DNA of 64,000 nt from Alphaproteobacteria bacterium (lineage in GTDB: Bacteria; Pseudomonadota; Alphaproteobacteria; DSM-16000; Inquilinaceae). Within the stretch, counting starts at the first letter, position 1. Every line of letters begins with the position of its first letter. Positions 51,609-61,632 of the stretch are shown here, piece after piece. The position numbers and the translations under genes were made by a program. The stretch covers positions 91,729-155,728 of the forward strand of contig JANQIX010000026.1 of NCBI GenBank assembly GCA_028281925.1, written 5' to 3'. The notes under the pieces were generated by a model, which made no database searches, had not been told where the DNA came from, and saw only the letters and a program-made list of their open reading frames with translations.

Positions 51609-52756
51609 TCGGCGGCCTCCTGCAACGGGCCGTCATCGCCGTTGGCCCGCCCCAGCCCGCCGGTCGCCATCACCAGGGATGCCAGATGATCCGCGGCATC
51701 CAACCTGCCGAAGGCTTTCGCCGCCTTGGCTAGGCTCACCAACGTCTGCGGCTGGCTGACCATGGCGGCCACCCGCTCCGCCAGCCCGTCGGCCGTGAAC
51801 ACGTCCTGAGGCATGTGCCAGGTTGCGCCGGCTTCCGCGTAGATCTCGGCATTGACCGTCTGGTGGTCGTCCATGGCGAAGGGATAGGGCACCAGGATCG
51901 ACGGCCGGCCCACGGCCGCCAGCTCCGCCACCGTCGACGCGCCGGCACGGCCGATCACAAGATGCGCACGCGCCAGGCGCTCCGGCACGTCGCTGAAGAA
52001 GGTCTCAAGCTCGACCTGGATCCCGGTGCCGACATAGGCTCTGCGCGTCGCCTCCAGCTCCTCCGGCCGGCATTGCTGGGCAACCTGCAGGCGCAGGCGG
52101 ATCTCTTCCGGCAGCCGATTCAACGCTTCGGGCAGCACGTCAGAGAACACGCGGGCGCCCTGGCTGCCGCCGGTGACCAGCAAGCGGATGGCACCACCGT
52201 TCGGCGGCTGATAGGGCTGCCCGGCAACATCCAGAATGGCCGGACGCACAGGGTTCCCGGTCACTTCCATGCGGGCCCGCGCCGTGTCCGGAAGACCGTC
52301 CACCCGCGGGAACGACGCTGCGATGGCGGTCGCCTTGGACGCCAGCCAGCGGTTGGCGCGGCCGGCCAGGGCATTCTGTTCGTGCAAGACCAGCGGAATG
52401 CCGGTGCGGCCCGCGGCATAGCCCGTGGGCAGCGAGGGATAGCCGCCGAACCCGGCGACCACGGCCGGGGCGAGAGCGCGCAGGAGTCCGCGCGCCTGGC
52501 CATAGCCCATCAGCAGTTCCCACGCCCCGCGTACCTTGTTCACGATGCCGCCGCCGATCTGAGTGGCGCGGATGCGGTGGACCTCCACCTCTGGCAAGGC
52601 GTTGCCAAACGCATGGCCGCGTCGGTCGGTGATCAGGACCACGCGAACGTCCCGCCGCAACAGCGCGCGGGCCAGTGCCTCGGCGGGGAACATGTGCCCC
52701 CCGGTTCCACCCGCGGCCAGCACCACGGGGCGGCTTCGAATGTCGCCTGCCATCAT
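51605..52756 (-). CDS. murG: MurG N-acetylglucosaminyltransferase (lipid II synthesis)
   Basis: Inner-membrane-associated GT-B enzyme that converts lipid I to lipid II. A 383-aa protein. The N-terminal G-loop is [17 protein letters not shown], then [29 protein letters not shown], and the UDP-GlcNAc site [20 protein letters not shown] followed by [12 protein letters not shown]. It starts with two consecutive ATGs; the first overlaps the ftsW stop by ATGA. Confidence 0.97.
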   Translation of the reverse strand: MMAGDIRSRPVVLAAGGTGGHMFPAEALARALLRRDVRVVLITDRRGHAFGNALPEVEVHRIRATQIGGGIVNKVRGAWELLMGYGQARGLLRALAPAVVAGFGGYPSLPTGYAAGRTGIPLVLHEQNALAGRANRWLASKATAIAASFPRVDGLPDTARARMEVTGNPVRPAILDVAGQPYQPPNGGAIRLLVTGGSQGARVFSDVLPEALNRLPEEIRLRLQVAQQCRPEELEATRRAYVGTGIQVELETFFSDVPERLARAHLVIGRAGASTVAELAAVGRPSILVPYPFAMDDHQTVNAEIYAEAGATWHMPQDVFTADGLAERVAAMVSQPQTLVSLAKAAKAFGRLDAADHLASLVMATGGLGRANGDDGPLQEAAE

Positions 52757-53877
52757 CGCATCCCCCGCATGCCCGGCCGCCGGCGCGTCAACGCCAGCAC
52801 CATGCCCATCGCCAGACCCATTGCCAGCATCGACGAGCCGCCATAGCTCACAAACGGCAGTGTCATGCCCTTGGTAGGGATCAGGTGCAGGGCCGAGCCC
52901 ATGTTGATCAGCGCCTGCGCGCCGAACAGCGTCAGCAGGCCGGTCGTGGCGAGCACGACGAAAAGGTCGTCATCGGCCAGAGCCCGCGCCAGGCCGCGCA
53001 GCACCAGGAACCCGAACAGCGCCAGCAGTGCCAGACACCAGAACAGGCCCAGTTCTTCGCCCGCGACGGCGAAGATGAAATCGGCATGGGCATCGGGCAG
53101 ATGCAGCTTCACGGTCCCTTCGCCGGGCCCTGTGCCCCAGACGCCGCCATTGCTGAACGCCTCAAGCGACCGGTCGATCTGATAGCTGTCGCCGCTGGAC
53201 GGATCGAGGAAGCGGTCGATCCGGCTGGCGACATGGTCAAACAGGAAATAGGAGCCGACCATACCGCCGACCGCGAGGGTCGCCAGGGCCAGCACCAGCA
53301 CCATGGGCAGGCCGGCCAGGAAGAATTGCACGCCCCACACCGCGCTGATCAGCACCGCCATGCCAAGATCGGGCTGTGCCAGCAATAGCAGGACGATCAC
53401 CACGTAGAGCCCGATCGCCGCGTTATAGCCCGGGGCGTCGTGGCGCAGCCGCTGTTGCGAGAACAGCCAGGCGGCGACCACGGCGAAGGCCGGCTTGACG
53501 AATTCCGATGGCTGGACCGAGAAGCCAGCCAGGCTCAGCCAGCGCTGCGCACCCTTGATCTCAACCCCGATCACCAGTGTGGCCAGCACGCCGAGCATCC
53601 CGCCGGCCAGCACGATCACAGCCAACCGACGCACCCGGCCCGGATCCAGCAGGGATACGGCAAACAGGATCGCCAGCGTCGGCACGATGAAGACCAGATG
53701 GCGGCTGACGAAATGGTACTCGCCGAACCCAATGCGCAGCGCCACGGGCGGGCTAGCCGCGACCGTCAGCACGATACCGAAGGCGATCAACAGGCCGAGC
53801 GCGCCCAGCGACCAGCGGTCGACCGTCCACCACCAGCGGGCCAGCGTCGAGGTGTCGGTTCGGGCGAACGGGATCAT
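52753..53877 (-). CDS. ftsW: Peptidoglycan glycosyltransferase FtsW
   Basis: SEDS-family polymerase of the divisome, partner of FtsI. A 374-aa protein with about ten membrane segments. The SEDS motifs include KGAQRWLSLAGFSVQPSEFV, NGGVWGTGPGEGTVKLHLPD, HADFIFAVAGEELGLFW and GMTLPFVSYGGSSMLAMGLA. ATGA overlaps on both sides couple it to murD and murG. Confidence 0.97.
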   Translation of the reverse strand: MIPFARTDTSTLARWWWTVDRWSLGALGLLIAFGIVLTVAASPPVALRIGFGEYHFVSRHLVFIVPTLAILFAVSLLDPGRVRRLAVIVLAGGMLGVLATLVIGVEIKGAQRWLSLAGFSVQPSEFVKPAFAVVAAWLFSQQRLRHDAPGYNAAIGLYVVIVLLLLAQPDLGMAVLISAVWGVQFFLAGLPMVLVLALATLAVGGMVGSYFLFDHVASRIDRFLDPSSGDSYQIDRSLEAFSNGGVWGTGPGEGTVKLHLPDAHADFIFAVAGEELGLFWCLALLALFGFLVLRGLARALADDDLFVVLATTGLLTLFGAQALINMGSALHLIPTKGMTLPFVSYGGSSMLAMGLAMGMVLALTRRRPGMRGMR

Positions 53878-55310
53878 GCCGCCCCTCGCGTCGCTTCGCG
53901 GTCGGCGCTGCCGCCATTGCCGCGTCCCAGCGCCTCCACGGCGGCAATGAAGACGTCACCACGCTCTTCGAAACTGCGGAACTGGTCGAACGAGGCGCAG
54001 GCGGGAGACAGCAGCACCACCGGCCGTGCGGTGGCATCCCGCTGCACCAGGCGGCGCGCGGCATCGAAGGCTTCCGCCACGGCATGATCCAGCATGCCGG
54101 ATCGCGTGACCGGGACGCGGCCGGTCAGGAACCGGTCGATCGCATCGGCCCCTTCGCCGATCAGGAAGGCTTGGGCGATACGGTCGAGCATGGGGTCCAG
54201 CGCATCGAACCCGCCATCCTTGGCACGGCCGCCCGCGATCCAGAAGATCGGCCGATAGCAGGCCAGCGCCTTCACGGCCGCGTCGGGGTTGGTGGCCTTG
54301 CTGTCGTTGACGAACCGCACGCCATCGACCGTGGCGACATATTGCTGGCGGTGCCGCAGCCCCGGGAAGGTCCGAAGTGCCGCGACAATTGCCCCGGCGC
54401 CTATCCCGGCCGCCCGGGCCGCCGCATAGGCCGCAGCGGCGTTCTGCCAGTTGTGCCGGCCCGGCAGGCCGGTCAGCGGCGCCAGGTCCGCCACCCGCCG
54501 GGGTTCGCCATCCAGACCGTCGGTCAGCCAGCCGTCTTCGACCCACACGCCGCCGGGCGCCGGTGAGCCAACCGAGACCGGAACCACGCGGTGGTCGCTG
54601 CCGACCGCCGCTAGCGTCCGGCAGAGATCGCGTGACCAGCGGTCGTCAACGCCGACGACTGCCGCATGGCCGGGCTTACGCACCTGAAAGAGCCGCCGCT
54701 TCGCTGCCACGTAGTCGGCCATCGAGGCATAACGGTCGAGATGATCCGGCGCGATGTTGAGGAAGACGCCGATATCCCACGCCGGCATCGAGACGGTCTC
54801 AAGCTGGTAAGAGCTGAGCTCCAGCACGTACCACTGGCCGCCCCCCAGCGGCTTGAGCGCCAAGGCACCGGTGCCGAGATTGCCGCCCACTTCCGCCCGC
54901 ACGCCAGCCAAGGCCATGATGTGGCCGATCAGCGCCGTCGTCGTCGACTTGCCGTTGGTTCCCGTGATGCCGAGATAGCGCGCATCCGGCTGCGCGGCGG
55001 CGAGGAGGTCGATATCCAGGCGGATGTCGATGCCCAGCGACAGAGCGCGCGCGATGGCCGGATGGGGGGCCGGATGGGCACGCGGAATACCGGGGCTCAG
55101 CACCAGCGTCTCGACGGCGGCGAGATCGGCCGTCGTCAGATCCGCAATCGTCATGCCCAGCGCCGCCGCCTTCTGGCGCTGCAGGGCGTCGTCGTCCCAC
55201 GCCAGAACAGTTGCGCCCGCGCCGGTCAGCGCCTCCGCCGTCGGCAGACCGGACCGGCCGAGGCCCAAGACCGCGATCGTCTGCTGCTTGAGGAAGTCGA
55301 GCGGGATCAT
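53874..55310 (-). CDS. murD: UDP-N-acetylmuramoylalanine--D-glutamate ligase
   Basis: Adds D-Glu to UDP-MurNAc-L-Ala. A 478-aa protein. The N-domain has IAVLGLGRSGLPTAEALTG and SPGIPRAHPAPH. ATP loop GTNGKSTT is at 117-124, with ELSSYQLETV, DHLDRYASMADYVAAKRRLF and VRFVNDSKATNPDAAVKAL following. It begins 4 bp after the mraY stop and overlaps ftsW by ATGA. Confidence 0.97.
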   Translation of the reverse strand: MIPLDFLKQQTIAVLGLGRSGLPTAEALTGAGATVLAWDDDALQRQKAAALGMTIADLTTADLAAVETLVLSPGIPRAHPAPHPAIARALSLGIDIRLDIDLLAAAQPDARYLGITGTNGKSTTTALIGHIMALAGVRAEVGGNLGTGALALKPLGGGQWYVLELSSYQLETVSMPAWDIGVFLNIAPDHLDRYASMADYVAAKRRLFQVRKPGHAAVVGVDDRWSRDLCRTLAAVGSDHRVVPVSVGSPAPGGVWVEDGWLTDGLDGEPRRVADLAPLTGLPGRHNWQNAAAAYAAARAAGIGAGAIVAALRTFPGLRHRQQYVATVDGVRFVNDSKATNPDAAVKALACYRPIFWIAGGRAKDGGFDALDPMLDRIAQAFLIGEGADAIDRFLTGRVPVTRSGMLDHAVAEAFDAARRLVQRDATARPVVLLSPACASFDQFRSFEERGDVFIAAVEALGRGNGGSADREATRGAA

Positions 55311-55314
55311 CGGC

Positions 55315-56400
55315 CTATCTCAGCTTCAGCGTCGCGAGGCCGACCAGCGCCAGGATGATGGCGATGATCCAGAAGCGGATGACGACGGTCGGTTCTGCCC
55401 AGCCCTTCTTTTCGAAGTGATGGTGCAGCGGCGCCATGGCGAAGACGCGCTTGCCCGTCAGCTTGTAAGAGGCCACCTGCACGATCACCGAAACCGTCTC
55501 GACCACGAACAGCCCGCCGATGATCGTCAGCACCAACTCGTGCTTGGTGATCACACTGATGGACCCAAGCGCCCCGCCCATGGACAGTGAGCCGGTGTCG
55601 CCCATGAACACCATGGCCGGCGGGGCGTTGAACCAGAGAAAGCCAAGCCCGCCGCCGATCAACGCGCCGCAGAAAACTGCCAGTTCGCCCGACCCCGCGG
55701 TGTGGTGGATCTGCAGGTATTCCGCGAAGTCGACGCGCCCGGCGAGATAGCTGATAAAGCCGAAACAGGCCGCGGCGAGGATGACCGGCCCGATGGCCAG
55801 CCCGTCCAGCCCGTCCGTCAGGTTGACGGCGTTCGAGGTACCGACGATCACCAGAATGACGAACGGCACGAAGAAGAAGCCGAGATTGATCAGCAGGTCC
55901 TTGAAGAACGGGACGGCAAGACCCGTCGCCAGAGGATCGGGTGTCACCGCCAGGTACCAGGCCGCAGCCCCCGCTGCGATCAGCACCTCGAACAGCAGCT
56001 TGACCCGCCCAGGCAGACCCTTGGTGTTGCGCTTGGTCAGCTTCAGATAGTCGTCGGCGAAGCCGATCAGTCCGAAGCCAACCGTCACCATGAAGACGAT
56101 CCACACATAGGCGTTGCTGAGATCGCCCCACAGCAGCATCGAGACGGCGATGCCGATCAAGATCATGAGGCCGCCCATGGTGGGCGTGCCTGCCTTCGCC
56201 AGATGGGTTTCGGGGCCATCGGTGCGGATCGGCTGGCCGCTGCCCTGTTTCGATCTCAGCCATCCGATCAGCCGCGGACCGATCATGAACGCGACCAGAA
56301 GGGCGGTCAGCACCGCGCCGCCTGTCCGGAAGGTGATGTACTGGAACAGGTTGAAGACGATGAATTCGTCGGCCAGGGGAAATAGAAGCTCCAACAGCAT
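55315..56400 (-). CDS. mraY: Phospho-MurNAc-pentapeptide transferase MraY
   Basis: Integral membrane enzyme making lipid I from UDP-MurNAc-pentapeptide and undecaprenyl phosphate. A 361-aa protein with ten membrane segments. Family motifs are [14 protein letters not shown], the metal-binding [46 protein letters not shown] and the cytoplasmic [12 protein letters not shown] near the C-terminus. It lies 9 bp after murF. Confidence 0.97.
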   Translation of the reverse strand: MLLELLFPLADEFIVFNLFQYITFRTGGAVLTALLVAFMIGPRLIGWLRSKQGSGQPIRTDGPETHLAKAGTPTMGGLMILIGIAVSMLLWGDLSNAYVWIVFMVTVGFGLIGFADDYLKLTKRNTKGLPGRVKLLFEVLIAAGAAAWYLAVTPDPLATGLAVPFFKDLLINLGFFFVPFVILVIVGTSNAVNLTDGLDGLAIGPVILAAACFGFISYLAGRVDFAEYLQIHHTAGSGELAVFCGALIGGGLGFLWFNAPPAMVFMGDTGSLSMGGALGSISVITKHELVLTIIGGLFVVETVSVIVQVASYKLTGKRVFAMAPLHHHFEKKGWAEPTVVIRFWIIAIILALVGLATLKLR

Positions 56401-56409
56401 CGATCACCC

Positions 56410-57873
56410 CTAAGCGCCGTTTGCCACCAGGCGCGGCGCCTGGCCATCATGCGGCAGTACAGATGCATCCAGGTGGTCGAGCGCCTCCACCACGGCCGCC
56501 ATGCGCGACCCCAGCGACCCCTTCACCAGCACCACATCACCAGGCCGCACATCGTCAGCCACCAGGGGGGCGAGACTGGCACTGTCCTCCGCATAGGCGG
56601 CGCGCACCTTGGACGGCAGTGCGTCCATCAGGGCCGCCATGAGGGGGCCGCAGGCGTATACCTTGTCCACTGCGTTTGCCAGAATCGGCGTCGCCAATGC
56701 GCGGTGCAGTGCCTCCGCCGTCTCCCCCAGCTCCAACATGTCGCCAAGAACGGCAATGCGGCGGCCGCGGCCCTGCAGGGACGTTCGTCCGAGCACGGCC
56801 AGCGCTGCCGAGATCGCGGGGGGGCTCGCATTGTAGCTCTCGTCGATCAGCACGAAGCTGCCGCGCCCGCCCGGCCGGTCCAGCGTCAGCCGCCGCGTGG
56901 CGCCACGCCCTTTGATCGGTGCGAACTGGTTCAGAGCCCGTGCAGCCGTAGGCACGTCGCCACCCAGCGCCTTGACCGTCAGCAGGACCGCAAGGCCGTT
57001 CAGCACCCAGTGCTTGCCGGGCGCCGACAAGGTGAAGTCGATCGGTTCGCCGCGTATTGCCGCGCGGCCGACACTGCCGGTGGCGAACAGCGCGCATTCG
57101 TCCAGACGCGCGTCGGCCTCGTCATGTTCGCCGAAGCTCCAGATGCGGCTCAGGCCCTGGGTGCGGGCGTGGGCTACAAGGCGCGGGAAATGGCGGTTGT
57201 CATGGTTCAGGATGGCGGCGCCGGCCGGCGTCATGCCGGCAAAGATCTCGGCCTTGGCGTCGGCGATCTCTTCGACGCTTTCGAAATTCTCAAGATGGAC
57301 CGCCTCGACCGTCGTAATGACGGCCGCTTCGGGCTGCACCATTCGCGACAGAGGCGCGATCTCACCGGCATGGTTCATGCCCAGCTCGAACACGGCAAAC
57401 GTGGCCGACGGTGGCAGGCGCGCCAGGCTCAACGGCACGCCCCAGTGATTGTTGAGATTGCCGGTCGAGGCATAGGTCGGCGCTTGGGCCGAAAGCGACA
57501 GGCGCAACGCCTCTTTCGTGCTAGTCTTGCCGACTGAGCCGGTGACGGCCGCGATCCGTGCATCGCTGCGCAGCTGGGCGAAGCGGGCCAGCGCTGTCAG
57601 ACCCTCCAACGTTTCGTCGACATACAAGAGCGGCGCATCGTCGCCGACGCCCGGCGGTGGCCGGTGCACCATTGCCGCAACGGCGCCGCGGGCAAAGGCA
57701 TCGGCGACAAAGTCGTGACCGTCGAAGCTCGGGCCCAGGATGGCGACGAACAGGTCGCCCGGCGCCACCGTCCGGCTGTCGATCGACACGCCAGTGGCCT
57801 GCCACTGCCCGACCGGCTGGGCATCGACGGCCGTCGCGGCGTCCGCCGCGGTCCAGAGCACGGGCGCGGTCAT
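56410..57873 (-). CDS. murF: UDP-MurNAc-tripeptide--D-alanyl-D-alanine ligase
   Basis: Joins D-Ala-D-Ala (from Ddl) to the tripeptide. A 487-aa protein with N-domain SIDSRTVAPGDLFVAI, ATP loop TGSVGKTS (111-118), NLNNHWGVPLSLARL and ELGMNHAGEIAPLSRM. The C-domain has DESYNASPPAISAALAVL and VLGDMLELGETAEALH. The start overlaps murE by ATGA. Confidence 0.97.
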   Translation of the reverse strand: MTAPVLWTAADAATAVDAQPVGQWQATGVSIDSRTVAPGDLFVAILGPSFDGHDFVADAFARGAVAAMVHRPPPGVGDDAPLLYVDETLEGLTALARFAQLRSDARIAAVTGSVGKTSTKEALRLSLSAQAPTYASTGNLNNHWGVPLSLARLPPSATFAVFELGMNHAGEIAPLSRMVQPEAAVITTVEAVHLENFESVEEIADAKAEIFAGMTPAGAAILNHDNRHFPRLVAHARTQGLSRIWSFGEHDEADARLDECALFATGSVGRAAIRGEPIDFTLSAPGKHWVLNGLAVLLTVKALGGDVPTAARALNQFAPIKGRGATRRLTLDRPGGRGSFVLIDESYNASPPAISAALAVLGRTSLQGRGRRIAVLGDMLELGETAEALHRALATPILANAVDKVYACGPLMAALMDALPSKVRAAYAEDSASLAPLVADDVRPGDVVLVKGSLGSRMAAVVEALDHLDASVLPHDGQAPRLVANGA

Positions 57874-59345
57874 GCGGCAGCCCCCGGCGGTTCGGCCACA
57901 GCGGCAACGGCGGCGCGGGCCTCTGTCGCATCGTCGAACGGCCGCACGGTGGAGCCGATCGCCTGGCCCTGTTCGTGTCCCTTGCCAGCGATCACCAACA
58001 CGTCGTTGCGGCGCAGACGCGCCACCGCAGCCCGGATCGCTTCCCGCCGGTCACCGATCTCTTCAGCCCTTGGACAGGTCGCAAGCGCGGCCGCCCGGAT
58101 CGCGGCCGGGTCTTCGCCGCGCGGATTGTCGTCGGTCAGAATGGGCAGATCCGCCAACGCATCGACGGCAGCCCCCATCTGCGGCCGCTTGCCGGGGTCG
58201 CGATCGCCGCCGCAGCCGAACACGACCACCAAACGGCCCGCCGTGTGCGGCCGGATTGCCTGCAACACGGTGGTCAGCGCATCCGGCGTATGGGCGTAGT
58301 CGACATAGACGGGGGCGCCCGAAGGGTGCCGGGCCGCCAGTTCAAGCCGACCCCGCACACCTCTCAGATGCGCGGCGGCCGCCACGACCTGCTCCGGCTC
58401 AGCGCCTGCGGCGATCGCCAGCCCGATCGCGGCCAACGCATTCTCCGCCTGGAAAGCACCCACCAGCGGAAGACTGACCCGATGGTTGCGGCCGGACACC
58501 TGCAGCTCGAGATCCTGGCCGTCGGGGCGCGGATGAACCGATGTCAGCACCAGCGCACCAGCGGTCCGCCCATAGTCCAGAACACCCACGCCGAGAGCCG
58601 CAAGGTCCGAGATCAGCGCCTTGCCGTACTCGTCATCGGCATTGACGACCGCCGTGCCGGCGGGATCGAGCAGCTCGACGAACAACCGCCGCTTGGCCGC
58701 CCAATAGGCCTCCATAGTGCCGTGATAATCGAGATGGTCGCGGCTGAGATTGGTGAAGGCCGCAAACCCCACACGAACGCCGTCCAGCCGATGCTGTGCC
58801 AGCCCGTGCGAGGACGCTTCCATGGCCAGATGCGTCACGCCGGTATGCGCCAGCACCGCCAGGTCAGAGTGCAGTGCGACCGTGTCCGGCGTGGTCAGCG
58901 ACCCGTCCCGCGACAGTGTGCGCGAAGCGAGGCCAAGTGTGCCCATGGCAGCGGCCGAATGTCCCAGGCGATCCCAGATCTGGCGAGCAAACTGGGCGAC
59001 CGACGTCTTGCCGTTGGTGCCCGTCACGGCCGCGATCACCTGCGGCTGGTCTTCGTAGTACATCGCCGCCAGTCGGGCGAAGCGCTGCCGAGGTTCCCGA
59101 TCCAGCACCAGTCTCACGCCCGCCGCGTCGGCGGGAAGGTCGGTATCCGGCGGCGCCAGCACAGCGGCAGCACCGCGCGACACGGCCTCGCCGATGAACG
59201 ATCGCCCGTCGGCTTGCGTCCCGGGCAGGGCTGCGAACAGGACACCCGGCCGCACCTTGCGGCTATCCGCCGTCAGGCCCGTCAGCGGCAGATCGGCGAG
59301 ATCCGGATCGGCGGCCAGGCGCCTGGGCTGAGGGGGCTCCGTCAT
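57870..59345 (-). CDS. murE: UDP-MurNAc-dipeptide--2,6-diaminopimelate ligase
   Basis: Adds meso-diaminopimelate as the third residue. A 491-aa protein with N-domain TADSRKVRPGVLFAALPG, ATP loop GTNGKT (109-114), MEASSHGLAQHRLDGV, and VYVDYAHTPDALTTVL. The specificity motif DNPR is at 406-409, which marks a DAP-adding rather than a Lys-adding enzyme. ATGA overlaps connect it to ftsI and murF. It depends on the aspartate pathway begun by LysC at the left of the window. Confidence 0.97.
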   Translation of the reverse strand: MTEPPQPRRLAADPDLADLPLTGLTADSRKVRPGVLFAALPGTQADGRSFIGEAVSRGAAAVLAPPDTDLPADAAGVRLVLDREPRQRFARLAAMYYEDQPQVIAAVTGTNGKTSVAQFARQIWDRLGHSAAAMGTLGLASRTLSRDGSLTTPDTVALHSDLAVLAHTGVTHLAMEASSHGLAQHRLDGVRVGFAAFTNLSRDHLDYHGTMEAYWAAKRRLFVELLDPAGTAVVNADDEYGKALISDLAALGVGVLDYGRTAGALVLTSVHPRPDGQDLELQVSGRNHRVSLPLVGAFQAENALAAIGLAIAAGAEPEQVVAAAAHLRGVRGRLELAARHPSGAPVYVDYAHTPDALTTVLQAIRPHTAGRLVVVFGCGGDRDPGKRPQMGAAVDALADLPILTDDNPRGEDPAAIRAAALATCPRAEEIGDRREAIRAAVARLRRNDVLVIAGKGHEQGQAIGSTVRPFDDATEARAAVAAVAEPPGAAA

Positions 59346-61087
59346 TGCAGTGTCCGAAATGCTGCCAGCCGTCCCATCGCGCCGTCGTCGCCGTCCGCGC
59401 TGGCCTCGCGAACCTCAGGCGACGGCTCCGAGACCGGGCGCAGGCCGAACAGCGGCCCCAGCCGCTCGACGATCTGCCGGACGACAGGCGCGGCGACGCG
59501 GCCACCCGTCGGGCGCCCCTCGGAGCGCGGCAACCGGGGTTCATCGAGCATGACCAATACGACGTATTCGGGGCGATCGATGGGAAAGGCCGCGACGAAT
59601 GACGACAGCAATGCGTTGCCGTCATAGCCCCGCGCCACCGCCTTTTCCGCCGTGCCCGTCTTGCCACCCACCAGGTATCCGGGGGCGTCGGCGCGCCGGC
59701 CGGTGCCGTCTTCCACCACCTCGCGCATCAGCCAGCGCATCTGCAGGCTGGTTTCCTCAGACATCACACGCTCGCCCGGCACGGCCTCGTCTTCCGGCCG
59801 GTCCAACAGCGTCGGTGCACGGTAGATGCCGCCGCCGACGACCGCGCCGACCGCGCTGGCAAGCTGCAGCGGGCTGACGGCGAGGCCGTGCCCGAAGGAG
59901 ATCGTCATCGTGTTGATCTCGCGCCAGGGGTCTGGGATCATCGGCCATCCGATCTCCGGCAACTCGACCGGCGACGCCCGCGTCAGACCCAACCGTTCCA
60001 GAAACGCCCGCTGGCGTTCCGAACCGACCGCAGTGGCCATGCGCGCCGATCCGATGTTGGAGGAATACATGAAGATCTCGCTCACCGTCAGCCACCGGCC
60101 ACGTCCGTGATAGTCGCTGATGGTGTGGCGGCCGATCCGGATCGGATGGGTGGCGTCGTAGCCGTCCGTGAGCGTGACGATGCCATAGTCGAGGGCCATG
60201 GCCGTGTTAAAGATTTTGAACGTCGACCCCATCTCGTAGACGCCCAGGACGGCCCGGTTGAAGCGGGTCTCGTCCGGCTCCTCTCCGGCCAGATAGGGGT
60301 CGAAATCCGGCAGCGACACCATGGCGACGACCTCGCCCGTGCGCACGCCGAGGACGATCCCGATGGCGCCGACGGCGGAGAATTCCGCAACCGCGTCGGC
60401 CAGCACCTCATGCACCACCGACTGCGCCCGCAGATCCAGCGACAGGGTCACGGTCTCGCCGGCGGCCAGGCGATCTTCGAACTCGCGTTCGATACCAGCG
60501 AGACCTAGGCCGTCCACATCGGCGAAGCCGACCACATGGGCTGTCATGGATCCGGCCGGATAGAAGCGCTGCTGCTCGCTGCGGAAGCCGAGACCAGGGA
60601 TGCCCAGGGCGTTGACCGCATGGTGCTGGCTGGGCGTCAGGCCGCGGCGCAACCATACGAAGCGCCGGTCGGAGTCGAGCGCCACACGGGTGGCCTCGAT
60701 ATCGAGATCCGGCAAGGCGATGCCCAGGCGGTCGGCAGCCTCGCCAGCGTCCGGCACCAGCAGCGCGTCCGCGAAAAGCGATGCCGTGGGCAGCGACGTC
60801 GCCAGCAGCACGCCGTTGCGGTCGACGATTTCGCCCCGGCTCTCCACCGGGGTCGGTGCCGGCGCCGCGAGGGCCGGCGTCGCCTGCGGCTCGCCGGAGG
60901 CACCGAATAGCGTGGCATCGACCAGCCGCCCGGCGACCGCAAGAAACGCCACCATGAAGAAAGCAACGGTCACCTTGAGGCGGATGCGGCCCAGGGCCAG
61001 CGCCTCGTTGGCGTGCCCTCTGATATGCACGCGGGCCGCCGGATAGCCGGCGGCCACGGGATGGGCCTGCTGGCCAACATCCGTCAT
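59342..61087 (-). CDS. ftsI: Penicillin-binding protein 3, FtsI (division transpeptidase)
   Basis: Septal peptidoglycan D,D-transpeptidase. A 581-aa protein with one N-terminal membrane segment at about 39-54 (TVAFFMVAFLAVAG), a pedestal domain with SRGEIVDRNGVLLATSL, and a transpeptidase domain. The active-site motifs are S288-T-F-K291 (EMGSTFK), S342-S-N344 (YSSNIGSA) and K476-T-G478 (GGKTGTAEK). The N-terminal cytoplasmic tail of about 38 residues is rather long. The start overlaps the ftsL stop by ATGA. Confidence 0.97.
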   Translation of the reverse strand: MTDVGQQAHPVAAGYPAARVHIRGHANEALALGRIRLKVTVAFFMVAFLAVAGRLVDATLFGASGEPQATPALAAPAPTPVESRGEIVDRNGVLLATSLPTASLFADALLVPDAGEAADRLGIALPDLDIEATRVALDSDRRFVWLRRGLTPSQHHAVNALGIPGLGFRSEQQRFYPAGSMTAHVVGFADVDGLGLAGIEREFEDRLAAGETVTLSLDLRAQSVVHEVLADAVAEFSAVGAIGIVLGVRTGEVVAMVSLPDFDPYLAGEEPDETRFNRAVLGVYEMGSTFKIFNTAMALDYGIVTLTDGYDATHPIRIGRHTISDYHGRGRWLTVSEIFMYSSNIGSARMATAVGSERQRAFLERLGLTRASPVELPEIGWPMIPDPWREINTMTISFGHGLAVSPLQLASAVGAVVGGGIYRAPTLLDRPEDEAVPGERVMSEETSLQMRWLMREVVEDGTGRRADAPGYLVGGKTGTAEKAVARGYDGNALLSSFVAAFPIDRPEYVVLVMLDEPRLPRSEGRPTGGRVAAPVVRQIVERLGPLFGLRPVSEPSPEVREASADGDDGAMGRLAAFRTLQ

Positions 61088-61632
61088 CGGCTCTCGTCCA
61101 GGACAAACGTTGTGGGGTTCGAGCGGAACCGCGCCAGAACCAAGGGGGGTGCGGTGCCACCGCCCCGCACCGTGGGAGGGGCGGGCAGTGGGGGCGGCGG
61201 CACCGCGTCGCCGGCCGGGGTCGGGGGTGGGGCCGGACGGCGATCGCTGACCGCTGTCGGCTTCACGCCGGGCAGCGGAACGGAGGTGAATTCAGGCACT
61301 CCGGAAAACGGAACCATGCGCACGGGCGCGGGGCTGACCCCGTCTCCTGCCGGAAGCGGATGCGGGATCTCGGAGACCGAGGCGATCATCTGCTCGGGAC
61401 GCATCGGCGCCAGCCCCGTCCACACCTCGGCCATTTCGCCCAGGTGGTCGGGCCGGTTCAGATAGGCCCATTCGGCACGCAGGATGCGGATGGTCTGCCG
61501 CTCCTGCTCGATCGCCTGGGTCAGCGCGCGGCTCTCGGCCTCCAGCCGCTCCACCTGATAGCTGATGTGGAACAGAGCACCCCCTGCCACGGAGACGAGG
61601 CCGAGCCACAGCGCTGTCGTGAGACGGATCAT
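61084..61632 (-). CDS. ftsL: Cell division protein FtsL
   Basis: Small bitopic divisome activator. Position, topology and pattern fit FtsL: membrane segment at about 5-24 ([20 protein letters not shown]), then a periplasmic coiled coil ([20 protein letters not shown], then [20 protein letters not shown]). From about residue 95 the protein carries an unusual 85-residue Pro/Gly-rich tail, making it 182 aa against roughly 100-130 for most FtsL. Coupled by ATGA to rsmH upstream and ftsI downstream. Confidence 0.88.
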   Translation of the reverse strand: MIRLTTALWLGLVSVAGGALFHISYQVERLEAESRALTQAIEQERQTIRILRAEWAYLNRPDHLGEMAEVWTGLAPMRPEQMIASVSEIPHPLPAGDGVSPAPVRMVPFSGVPEFTSVPLPGVKPTAVSDRRPAPPPTPAGDAVPPPPLPAPPTVRGGGTAPPLVLARFRSNPTTFVLDESR

